Source: Collybia mongolica
Lineage: Eukaryota > Basidiomycota > Agaricomycetes > Agaricales > Clitocybaceae
Length of the DNA: 64,000 nt
Reading direction: 5' to 3'
Assembly (NCBI GenBank): GCA_013420905.1
Contig: JAAXNY010000001.1
Location: 6,076,001 to 6,140,000, forward strand
Below are positions 23,596-34,930 of this stretch, in pieces. The notes beneath the pieces were generated by a model, which was not told the origin of the DNA, ran no database searches, and saw only the letters and a list, made by a program, of their open reading frames with translations. Each line of letters starts with the position of its first letter. The first letter of the stretch is position 1. The translations under genes were made by a program, and so were the position numbers.

Positions 23596-24404
23596 ATACC
23601 ATGACGGGTTTCCCACCTGCTACTTTGGACGTCGACGCTTGCTATCAGTAAGCCTTTCGTTCCCCTTTTGCTGTGCACATGTCTAAATTGTCCTTTATTT
23701 CAGATATACACAAATGTGTTGCTTAAATCACCACTTCAAGCTTCATGAATCAGCCCCTACTTCTCTCATCGCAGCGCTTCTACTGCGTGGAGCGACAAGG
23801 CCGGGATATATGCTTTTGTTACGCAACGCCAATACGAATGCATACGGAACGACAGAATAAACATTCAGAACACTGGATATCGCCATATTTCTTCGAGCAT
23901 CTTAATGAAACCTCTCCTTTCCGGATCAATACCTCTGCAACATCTTTTACGTCTCTTGGATCTTCTCGTGCTTTATATTCTCTGTGCTTGACTGCTGGCT
24001 GGATTCCACCGCCTCGGATCGATTGTTTGGACTGGACCCATGTGACTGGAAACGAAAACTCGACTGCGTCGACCTCTGTGACTCGAACGACTATTTTGCT
24101 TATATCTCGTGTGCCTCTTGATACTTGACCTTTTTGGAAATTTCTGCCGTGCTCCACATATATCTCTCGGTGCTCGTCGTCTCCCGCTCATCGAATTCTC
24201 GAATTACTTTCGACCTTTGATGACGGTCAACTTGTACTACTCTCCAGTTTGTCGCATATCTTTTTTCACGCCTCCTTCGTTGTCTAACTTCTTTTACCTT
24301 AATAGATTTTGCCTCTACCTGGAGCTGTGCCCTGGCTGACTCATACAATCTTGTCGATGGCCCTTCTCACTCATTTAGCAGCAGGCTAGTTACCTTAGTA
24401 TCAT

Positions 24405-24459
24405 GTGCAGCTCGCCGAGGGGGGCCAGGGTCGCTACCTGACCCGCACCTTTGTAGCGG
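24405..24459 (+). repeat. Hairpin-capable conserved element, copy E
   Basis: GCTCGCCGAGGGGGGCCAGG, loop GTCGCTA, CCTGACCCGCACCTTTGTAG. GGGCCAGG pairs with CCTGACCC with one mismatch. It is the right-arm counterpart of copy A; both share the GTAG end. Confidence 0.6.
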
Positions 24460-26559
24460 CCATGTTACAACAGGTTTCTCCCTGCCCAGCTGCGCTCCTA
24501 GCCCTATATTTTGTTCGTTTTTTTTTTTTCGAATTCCGCCGTCAGCCTTCCTAATTCATTTGTGTTTTTAGACTATCATTAGCGCATTGCCTGCTCGATG
24601 AGCCTCAGTTCCCGCTTTAGACACGGTCTTGTCTCTGCTTCGCCATATCTCTTATCTCGCCTCTGCTCGTGAATCTACTTGGCCCCATACGGACAACAAT
24701 CAACCATTCGCTCATATCACTGGATGGACTCTTTACAATTTTTGACATGTACCGGATCTCTGTGTGCTTTATATCTCGTCATCTGTTCGATTGCTTCAGT
24801 TTAAATACGTAAAACGGAAAACCTGGAGCCGCCTACCCTGCGACCGAACCTGGCGCTTATTGCTCGAACTCTTCCCAGGACACCTTTCTGTTCGTCTTTT
24901 CTCTTCTCGTGTTCCGTTTGTCGTTTGTCCCTACCTCATACCTTTCTTGGTCGAACCTCACCGATCCCATGTCTTGTATCTCTTGTATCATGTTTGCCTG
25001 ATTTACCTATAATTTATCCAGCACGCACGTCGTTCGAGCATTGCTTGCACGTGTATGAAAAAAAAGTGGTTTCTTGTTTTTGTCTTCAGCATTTTATTTT
25101 AAATGCGTAGTCCTGTATTCCATTCAAATGATATTCTGTCTCGACTCACCAGATTACATTTGAGACTTCAAGAAAGAGCGACTATCCTTGTCGAGACTTG
25201 AGCGCTTGAAGCCTGAAGCTTGAGTGCATTCTTCGCGGGAATTGAAAATGGCCATGCAGCCACGTGTCACCAGTTCAACGCAAGTATAACGACCTTGAAA
25301 ACGGAACATTTACTTCTCGCATTTCGCAACATCCTACGCAAGCCACCTCATGGAGGAAGCGGACATAAGCACGAGGTTCCAGACTTCGGGGACTGTGATG
25401 ACTTGATATCCACGAAAATCGATGAAGATGCGTCATGATAGGACCCCACTCTCCTGATACTTTATACTGACGCGTATATTCGTCCATCTTCTATATCTGT
25501 GAAGCCTCACTTATCTAGCCTCGTGACAGGAAGAATGAAGTTAGAGGCATACCCTCCGGCGACGTTGGAATCGTTAATGGCCTTCCACAAAATTTCGTGG
25601 CATCACGAGGCTCCGTTATGAGTACTATTGGTCCACAGATTCGAGTCATTGAGGGCGACCATCGAATCAGCGTCGAGCGATATCTCCGATGCGTTGGATG
25701 TACTCCGATGATTCTGCAGATGCACCTGTGCTTCAAAACACGCGCCGCATGATTTCTCCAAGTTGCGGGTGATCAATTACTAAACCTTGTCGATGTTCGT
25801 ATTATACTATGGTATATCCCCTATGATCAGTGAGTAAGTATGCATGTGTCCGATACCACGGCTCTTCTAAATCCAAAAAGTTTTAGAAAAAATAAATCGT
25901 GTCCGTGTTCGCATCCGAGAGAAACGCTCGCAGCTCAAGATATACCTGCGATACCACCACCAATGTTCACTCCTCAACCACGATAACCAGCGTATTAAGC
26001 CGCTAAGGATGGCTTTAAGGCTTTCGAGAGTCTCGCCGAACACCATCCCAGTGCATGGCAAGGACTTCTCCACAGTTCTGTAGCGACTTTCTAAATCAAG
26101 CTCGATCAAGCTCCTAGATAGATAGAAGATTGAAACTTGGCTCTAGCAGCAGTTTTCGACTGGGTCTCAGCCCATATGCCAGGCATGAAGGTAGACTTAG
26201 TGGATATGGTCACTGCCCCTTTGGCTCCCCTAAATTTTGGCCACATCATGAACGTGCGATAAACTAGGAATTAGATATGGAAGGAGAACAATACTCAGAA
26301 CAGGGCACGTGTCAAGAAAATGCGAGGAACAATGGTAGAAAAATTTTGGCAAAGACTCTAGTGGATTTCGCGATCACGTTACTCCACTGCCACCAAAGCG
26401 CAAACCGCTTAAATATTGTCCATCGCGTGAAGTTCCAAATCGTCAACTACGTCCTCAACCGCGACCTTGCACCATCCCTGCACCATATTTTTACCAGCTG
26501 AGCTAGCTATACCCCGATCCAACCCGTCGTTCCTTTCCACCATTTTGATACTCTATTCA
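24460..26559. other. Intergenic region, 2.1 kb
   Basis: No gene is recognised. Several stretches are T/C-rich. Open frames are short and lack family features. Confidence 0.45.
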
Positions 26560-28237
26560 ATGTCTTTTACCCCCGACGCCAACAGCCTTTTCAGTGCTAT
26601 GCCACAACCCCCTCACACCCCCAATCAGCCACCCCAACCTCCCTACGAGCTGTCTGGAACCACCCGGCCCCCACCGTCTCTACCTATCCAATCATTCATG
26701 GACGGGAATGCTAGCTTGCATCGCGAGAACACGGGTACGGCTTTATCTCAAGTTACAACAAGTGTGGCCCCTACAACTAATTGTGGGGTGACCGCTGGAC
26801 ACCTGTTCGAACGTCTCCCACCTTATGGAAACTTAGATCAAGTCAAATCACCGCGCGACCGCGGACGCGGGGGTTGCCCTGCTTGGTTAGCCTATGCATT
26901 GTCGCGTACTTGCGTTCCAATGCCCCAAATCAGCGTCCCTAGGCCTACGACACACCCTCAACCTACAACCCGCCCAGGACCCCCAGCGCCTGACACGATA
27001 CGACCCCCCATGCCAGCCAGTGCTTCATCGCATCCGGCCCCTCACGGAGGAGCATCATATGGAGGACTCGGAAAGCGCAAAGTGCACGACGTCGATAATA
27101 GCCTCATAGAAGGGCCCCGGGGACCGTCCTCTACCCAGCGAGTCTCTCCCGCCGCTGCGCAAAAGCTAGATATTCACGTGTTGGACCCCAGCTGTCATTG
27201 TGACTTCTGTAATAAAACGTAAGCGACTTCATAAATCTATCTCACACCATACTAAGTTCTCTTAGACTCCTTCGCCCTATCAATGATCGCCATATAAACT
27301 CGAACAGTTGCAAGAGGAATAAAGTGGTATACGAGTCTAAATATGGACCTGTGCTTCCGGAACTCCGCCCTGGACAGGGACACCATGGGAGCGAGGGACA
27401 ACCCGCTCGGATTGAACCATCAGCCAGTGCCCCCGCCACCGCCGAACACCCCCAGCAGCAGTCCGATGTTTCCGCCCCGGCGGACGCCTATCAGGGTCAG
27501 CACATGGCGCAACCACCCCACCTCCCTGCTTTTGTGGCTGCACAGCATACGGTTGTTCAACCTACCGATCCCACAACCGCTTGCTCTGTTAGCGATCCAG
27601 AAATGCTCCAGGAGTCAACTTTGACAAGCCAGCAATGGACCCAGGCTCAGCACACTAACACCACCACGACATATACGACCTACGCTGGTGAGGGCCAACA
27701 GGCCTCTCAAGATGCGTGGGAGGAGCAAAATGCCACCGCCCCGACGACACTCGGTACTAGTAACCCTATCGTCACCTTACACCCCCAGCAACAACCCCAC
27801 GCACAGCCCCCCGCCCCGATGGGTGTCATTCCGGGTTACATGGTACAACAGCCCGCAGTTGCACAACCCGCCAGCTCGCCAGCCCGCCGACAATTGGCTC
27901 TTTCCAGGGTTCAAGTTTTACGAGCGAGCAATGGGTCCAGGACCAATACACGAACGCCACTTCAACATATACGAACGACGTTGACGAGGGCTACTGTGAC
28001 GCTCAAAACGAATGGGAAGAGCAACTTGCCACGATAGCGCATGGTGCTAATGAGCACGGGGACTCTGTCAATAACGAAACTCTCCAGTCGGGCTTCGTGG
28101 TTGGAGGTGGGTCCACCCAGCCTTCCGACCCTGCACAGTGGCATTTCGCGTCCGACGCACTGCAAGGTTCTGTTAACTTTGAAGCGGGACCCAGTGCTCA
28201 ACCATACGATCAGTTCCAATACATCCATCAAAAATAA
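26560..28237 (+). CDS. Gln/Pro-rich protein with a possible C2HC finger (unknown)
   Basis: Not recognised. Exons 26560-27218, 27266-27842 (or 27857) and 27908-28237 give about 520 aa. The first third is Pro-rich and low-complexity. A cysteine cluster, CHCDFCNKTLLRP then NDRHINSNSCKR, fits C-x2-C-x(11)-H-x(5)-C and is split by intron 1, so it appears only in spliced RNA. The rest is Gln/Thr/Pro-rich with an internal duplication: LTSQQWTQAQHTNTTTTYTT then DAWEEQ, against FTSEQWVQDQYTNATSTYTN then NEWEEQ. The second intron is inferred from the frame change; two donors (27843, 27858) both keep frame with the acceptor at 27907. The composition would suit a transcription regulator or condensate-forming protein, but that is a guess. 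Confidence 0.6.
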
Positions 28238-28662
28238 CCCCACCCTTACGATTGTCCGCTAGGAGTATAGGGGGCCTCTTCAAAATCTGGGTGAGGGCAA
28301 ATGATCATAATTTTTCATTCAAAGAATCCCTTGACACCTTCATATGTAACACAACTATTTCGGATATCATTTGACTGCATTTTGTTATAACCACTACCTC
28401 GATCACGTTGACATGTATATCATGCTTGTAATTATGTCTAGATTATCATTCGTTCATATATAACACAGCTTATGAAAATTCTATACCTCATTCTAAAAGA
28501 ATTAAATTTCTAATAAATAAGACAAAAACACTTCATGTACATAAGATCTTCAAGCTCCAAGTTTTCCAGGACCCCTAGCACATCCACACGTACATATACT
28601 ACACCGTACATTCTACGCAAAATAAGGCAATCTTTGTCAAATTTCTACCAGTCGCATAAGGG
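28238..28662. other. Short AT-rich intergenic region
   Basis: The shared downstream region of two converging genes. No coding or RNA feature is seen. Confidence 0.45.
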
Positions 28663-31600
28663 TTAGCCCTCTGCAGCAGTTTCTGTAAGCATCCGCATGA
28701 TTTCAACCTGGCTGAGACGGCCCTTGTTGGTGACGATGCGGATAGAGTTTGTATTGCCACTGCATTGATTGAGGAAAAATGAGCGTAATGCAGAGAACAC
28801 AAGGTATTCAACTTACGTCCCAAGGTCAGATGCACGGACCTGCATAATACCATCGGCGTCGATCGCGAAGGTCACCTTGATCTGAGGAACCCCGCTTGGA
28901 GCAGGGGGGATGCCGGTGAGTTCAAATCTGCCAAGGAGGTTGTTGTACTTGGTTTGTACGTGCTCCCCCTCGAATACTTTAATTGACACAACACGCTGGT
29001 TATCGAAGGCAGTCGTGTAGCTATCACATAACAAGTCAATAGACCATTGCTTCCGACGGAATAAGATACATACATGCCGCTCTTCTTGGTAGGGATCTCA
29101 GAGTTACGAGGGATGAGTATGGAAAATACTTCACCAATAGTCTCAATTCCAAGGGAACGGGGGCAGACGTCAACGAGGATGATATCAGCGGCTGTCTCAG
29201 TGCCGGAAAGAATACCACCCTGGATAGCGGCTCCATGAACAATGGAATCGTCGGAGTCAGCTTCATTAGAGCGCTCTTTACCACTAAAGATTCCATTGAG
29301 GAGCTGCTGCACCCTGGGGATATGACTAGAACCACCAATAAGGAGGACTTCATCAACCTCTCCCTTCTTGCAGTTGGCGTCCTTGAGAACCTTCTCGACG
29401 AGTCTTATGGTCTTGTTGAAAAGGTCGATATTGAGCTCTTCGAAAGTGGCCCGAGTGAGGGTTTGAGAGAAATCGTTACCATTTTCGAAGGAGCGAATTT
29501 CGACGCGTGCACTCTGTTCACTGGAAAGGATACGCTTAGCTCTCTCAACCTTACTTTTGAGCTTGGCAAGTGCGAAGATATTTTGAGAGACGTCAGTGCC
29601 AGTCTTCGTCTTGTATAATTGGATAAAGTGTTCCATGACGCGGTTGTCAAAATCTTCTCCTCCAAGGCGAGTGTCACCAGCAGTGGCCAATACCTCGAAG
29701 ACGCCATCGTCAATGGAGAGCAATGAGACATCGAAGAAGCCTCCACCGAGGTCATATACTAAGACTCGCGAAACACCCTTCTTATCGAGACCGTAGGCAA
29801 TAGCAGCAGCGGTGGGTTCGTTGAGGATACGAATAATATCAAGACCGGCAATTTTTCCAGCATCCTTGGTGGCTTGACGTTGAGCATCGTTGAAACCTGC
29901 GGCACAGATCAGTCGATAACCTACCCCATTTTTTCACGACCTACAAGCTGGGACGGTTACTACGGCATGGGTAACTTTATGGCCGAGGTGGGCTTCTGCG
30001 GTCTCCTTCATCCTTGTGACGACCGTAGCCGTAATTTCTTCTGGTGTCTAGACGGGTATTCAGTAGCGGAGCTTATGGATATTAGTAAAAGCGTACTCAC
30101 AAAGCTCCTTTCTCGACCATTGATCTTGACAGTGACAGTGGGCGCTCCGTTTTTCCCTGTGACCTTGAATGGAAACTGCTTCATGTCCCGAATGACATCC
30201 AGGTCGTCCATCTTACGTCCAATAAGCCGCTTGATTGCGAATACAGTATTGTTGGGGTTGAAATCATTGCTGAAATCACCGACGCTGTACCGAGAGGTTG
30301 GAGAATATCCAAGAAAGCAAAGAATAAAACTCTTACAGTCTCTTTTTACCAGTGAAACAAACGGATGAACGTGTTGCTCTCTGTCCTTGTTCGTTAGGTA
30401 TGATTTGAAATGTCCCGCCTCTTTGAACCCCAACGCGTGAATAACTAGACCATACAGCGGAAATAAATCAACAATTATCAGCCGTACGGTCCGATAAGAT
30501 TGCATACCTTGTTCCCAAATCTGGAAAAAGAGCATAAATGAATCGATTCTAAAACGGAGAAAACCCACGTACCAATACCTATGACGGTGCCATACTCAGG
30601 ATGGGCCTCTTCTGCACGTCTGACTTGACGTAGCCGTGCTCCCATCGGTGTACGGTATGTTGAAGGAGGTAGTTCTTCTTGTTCTGCCTCAGTTGACCCT
30701 TCAATAAACGTCGGTCCCTGCTTTTCAGATTCCGGAGCGCTCGTGAACACTGCGGGAATAGGGGGTGACTCGGATTGTTGCAAGGGATCTACTTCTCTAA
30801 GTGCCGGACCTGACTTGTCTGGAGCAGAACTGGAGATTGTGAATGGGCTGCTCGCGGCGTCGGCTTGCTGCCCAACTTTCGCCTTAGGGTAAGTCGCATA
30901 TACTACGTTAGTAGGATCGTGCCGCTGCTGCGGCCCAGGTTGGCTCTGTGGCTGTTGGACTCCTAGAGGGCTGAACGAAGGCGAATCCAGGATGCCTATC
31001 TTGGGCCTGTCTGCGTTCAACTGTGAAGGAGCATGTTTGTCTGACGACGCAGAGGGAGGCAGGGTCGTTACTTCGGGGCGGAGGTTGAGCATGGTGGATT
31101 CAATTTTGCTCTCGTGTGTTTGGAATGGGTTTGCGCCATCACGATCAGCCCCAGAACGGGACCGACGGCGACGCCACCAACACAGATACACTGCGAGCAA
31201 GAGTAAAATGAGGCCGAGGACACCCCCGATCACCCCACCAATAATTGCGCCACGGCGACGGTGCCCAGAATCGGGTACGGCCATGGTCGGTGGCGTTCCC
31301 GTAGGGGCGTCGTCCGCAAAGGAGACCCGTGTGGATGATGGTATCACGGACGACACTTCATGTATGGAAGTTGGGATGACGATCGATGGGCTACTGGCAG
31401 TCGGAGTAGGCTAACCATGTATTAATCTACTTATCGCTATGTACAGGGGTATGAAGCTTACAGTTAATGAGCAGGAGTTTTGGTTCCCTGCTGACGCGAA
31501 AACGTTGTAAATTGTTTGGTTTGGAGGGTTGATTGAGCTAGGGGGTGGCACCATGAAACGTTGGTGTTCGAGTGAAAAAACGGAAGAAAAAAGGACCATA

Positions 31601-32140
31601 CCCAACTATTCCTTCTGTGCAGTTGGAAGGTTGCTGAGATCCCTTGCAAAAAAACCATATCGCTGACAATGCGTCAGTTCAACTCTGTACCTTTGAGTAT
31701 ATGTCGTATTGATGACTTACGATGAAGGTTGTCAGTAATACGAAGGTCCCAGGTCCGCACTGATATTGAACCATCGATGTCTCTTATGGCCATCCCACTA
31801 TTGAAGCCACCGGAAAGCGGTACGAGAGGATTCTCGAACGTACTCTGCGTTACTGTATGAAAACTAGATAGTCGTTAAGTAGCTGACTGAAGGAAAGACT
31901 TCCGATATAGACATACTGTCCGCTAAGTACAAACGTAACAATGTCGTCCATTTCTACGACAAGAAACGGCGGTTCGATCGTTCTCCCCGCTGCCCCCACT
32001 GTTATCTATCAGAAATCTAAGCGCCCATGTGATGATGTAGGGTGAAAGGGACCTACAGTGTGAATTGTTTTTCCATTAACAACCACCAACTTTGTCGCTA
32101 CAATGATATAAAAGACGCTTTGAATGCGCGAAACGATCAT
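28663..32140 (-). CDS. Cupredoxin-transmembrane-Hsp70 (BiP-like) fusion protein
   Basis: Thirteen exons with matching phases give about 940 aa. Residues 1-28: signal peptide ([20 protein letters not shown]). About 29-150: extracellular cupredoxin-like domain ([62 protein letters not shown]). Of the usual copper ligands, His and Cys remain, but the later His and Met positions appear as Asn and Ile. A Ser/Pro stalk follows, then a transmembrane helix at about 205-228 ([20 protein letters not shown]) and an Arg-rich stop. After a disordered tail, BiP-like Hsp70 begins at [20 protein letters not shown], normally the start of mature BiP. The nucleotide domain runs through [17 protein letters not shown] and [14 protein letters not shown]; the beta substrate domain ends [12 protein letters not shown], then stop. 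The helical lid and any ER-retention signal are missing. The alternative is two adjacent genes, but there is no stop or new signal peptide between the parts. Confidence 0.75.
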
Positions 32141-32971
32141 GATTGTAATTGGGATGTATAGAGCCTCTGGGAGGGGAGGAAGGAGAGTGGGGGTGGGGCT
32201 AGGACACAGCCAATTATCAAATATAAACTGCCCATGTGCCGACAGGTAGATCACTTGTCGAAGTTTGAGTCAACGAGGCATAAGGCGCTAGGGTGGACGG
32301 CAGAGGTGAAGGGTTCTTATAGACGCACACGAGCTATGTCTGGCTTCCATCCGAAAAATCCGTGGCATCTAAATTCCCTACATTGGGAACAATGACCCCA
32401 GAAGCAACGACCTTGGGCCCGTCGGTAAAACATGTGGAAACTGACAACATTTAGATGATGTTCCCGCGTTTGGCTATGGGCTTGTCAGTTGACCTGAAAA
32501 AAAAAAAAGGCAGGATGGATGGCTTAAACTTGCGACTAAGAAGAGTGAAGTAAATCCTCCCACGCAACTATGGCTACCTGCCACATGTAGACTTGAATCA
32601 ACAAATGCATACCGAATTGAGAGGACCAACGGTCGGGGCGTGTTCAATCGAAGCAAGTTGTTGAATGCGCAAAGTCAGTTAATTTACACGCGTTATTTGT
32701 GTCTGTTTGTAGTTGCCGTAAAATTTTTTCTTGGAGTTCTCTCCTCCATGCAGCCTGCTTTAGACATGGACTCTGGATATCTGAAAGCCAAGGACATTCA
32801 TTATGAGCCTTATAAGCTTAAATTGGATGAGAGTTGAAAATTATCCACCTCAGCCTATTTCAAATGAGCCACGTTACCTCGACTTCGTTTGCTATCGATG
32901 AAAAGACGGGAAATCCCTTCGGCTTCGGTACACTTTAAATTCAAGCACAATTGCCGTCCTGAACCGTAAAT
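32141..32971. other. Divergent intergenic region
   Basis: Shared upstream region of the cupredoxin-Hsp70 gene (minus) and NAD(P)HX dehydratase (plus). I see no further gene and no clear heat-shock element array. Confidence 0.4.
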
Positions 32972-34256
32972 ATGCCAGTCCCCGACTCGATACTTGATCA
33001 GTTGAAGCTACTTATACCTCCCCTTGATGGGACTCTGCACAAGGGTCAATCAGGTAAGATAGGTCGACAATCGTGCATCGACGCTAGTATATTCCACTGT
33101 AGGCCGCATCGGTGTGCTAGGTGGAGCCTTGGAGTAGGTTTTATCAGCGTTAGTGTTAGTGTTAGAAGTATATGTACTCATCTCTATTCCTTATAGCTAT
33201 ACAGGTGCTCCTTTCTTCGCGATCATATCCGCCCTACGATTTGTGTGTCTATCAACGGAGTCTATCGCACTTTAACTGCTAACAATACCATCTTCGCCAA
33301 TCAGGGTGCAGATGGAGCACATGTAATCTGCTCACCAACAGCTGGGGGCGTTATTAAATCTTACTCCCCCGATCTGGTTGTCCACCCGATCCTTCGTGAA
33401 GACTTGTATGTCACCTACCTCTGACCACAAATAAAGCTGATGAAACACACTCAGCACATTAGAACAGGTGCATCCCGAGCTTAAATCATTGCTCTCCCGC
33501 TTGCACGCCCTTGTCATCGGTCCCGGGCTAGGCCGCGAGCCGTACATGCACGCGTTCGCCAAGCTGGCGCTCACACTTGCGCGCTCGCAGGGTATGTTCG
33601 TCGTGCTAGATGCGGATGCTTTGTGGATGGTGGGCCAAGATCTATCGCTGATCAAAGGTTACCGCCGGGCGGTCCTTACGCCGAACGTTGTGGAATTTAA
33701 ACGCCTGAGCGACCAAGTCGGCATGGACCCCGAGATCCCAGCTGGTGAGAGGACTGGTCTGATATCGAGGGAGCTTGGTGGCGTCACGGTTTTGCAGAAG
33801 GGAGCCAGAGATATAATATCAATTGATACGACGGGAAATGCTGCTGATTTATCGGCTAATCACTTACAGGGAGCCGACGAGGAGAGGGAAAGAACCAAAG
33901 AGACTATAGAAGTCGACGTGCAAGGTGGAATGAAAAGGTGTGGTGGCCAAGGGGATGTACTCAGCGGCTGTGTGGGCGCCGTACTCGCATGGGGAAAATG
34001 TTATGAAGAAGGGGCGTACGGGTATGACTTTCCTCTGCAACTTCATGTGTGGTCGTCGAATTTTACCTTGCCCCAAAGGAATGGAACAGTGCCGGCTTCG
34101 AGGGTGCCGCTCCTGGCAGCTGTAGGAGGTAGTATGGTGACCCGTACGGCCAACCGGCGGGCATTCTTGAAACAGGGTCGAGGGACAGTCACAGCGGATA
34201 TGATCCCAGAGATTGCCACGGCCTTTGAAGAGGTGCTCGGGAGTGGCCAAAACTGA
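32972..34256 (+). CDS. ATP-dependent NAD(P)H-hydrate dehydratase
   Basis: Metabolite-repair enzyme of the ribokinase-like fold that dehydrates (S)-NAD(P)HX back to NAD(P)H using ATP. Exons: 32972-33053, 33103-33133, 33197-33242, 33305-33405, 33455-34021 and 34079-34256, about 334 aa. Motifs: [114 protein letters not shown] and [20 protein letters not shown]. The last intron (34022-34078, 57 nt, in frame, no stop) is not forced by the reading frame; removing it gives [18 protein letters not shown], which fits the family much better. An epimerase partner is not in this window. Confidence 0.92.
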
Positions 34257-34930
34257 GTGACGATAGGACTGAAAATTGCGTCGCCCACCGTACTTGTCAT
34301 GACTGCGATAAACAAACGAGTCTGTAACCATCACCCGTCTCGCATTATCTAGGTAGAGTGCTGTCGCGGATCCACATCCATATTCAGAGCCGGTCTTTTC
34401 TGAATCGCGCAGCGCAGAAGCTGGAAACATGATGTATCTCTTAGGTGTTCGAGCTTATCTCTCAATTGTCCGTAAATGAGCTCGTTCTACTTACATTTCA
34501 GCTAAGCCCGGTCTCGCGCGTAGAAAGGCCGTCTCCTTTTACTGGGTCATGTCCTGGCATAATGTGGGGCGCACTAGTTTATATGAATTGCTGAAGAATT
34601 CCGATCGTTAGATCGCTATCGAAAATGATCATGTTTGGAATTCTAAACGATATAAAATAGTCCTAGCGAGAGCCATATCGATTATTGGTGGTACGCTCAG
34701 GCCGGGCGAGAAGCCAGGAATTTTGCGAAGCTACGTAAAGGCTCGATGAGATATGTGAACGCACCCACAACTGAGAGGCCGCCTACCGTTTATGATTAAT
34801 TAAACCCTTCAGAATCAATGCCTTCCGCTACTGTCATTATCTACAAGGCATTTTAGCACGATATCTGGAGTACGAGGGAAACTGCCTTTACTGGTGCTGC
34901 ACATGGATCAAGGCCCTGTTGATAATTTTA
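34257..34930. other. Intergenic region
   Basis: Separates two converging genes. No coding or RNA feature is recognised. Confidence 0.4.

Noticed and set aside
23745..24348. Open frames on both strands after glycoprotein paralog 2
   Set aside because: They match the left-arm 3' flank at the DNA level but not as a maintained protein, so I treat them as non-coding flank.
27842..27910. Apparent frameshift in the Gln/Pro-rich gene
   Set aside because: A 50- or 65-nt intron ending CTCTTTCCAG restores the frame that carries the second repeat block.
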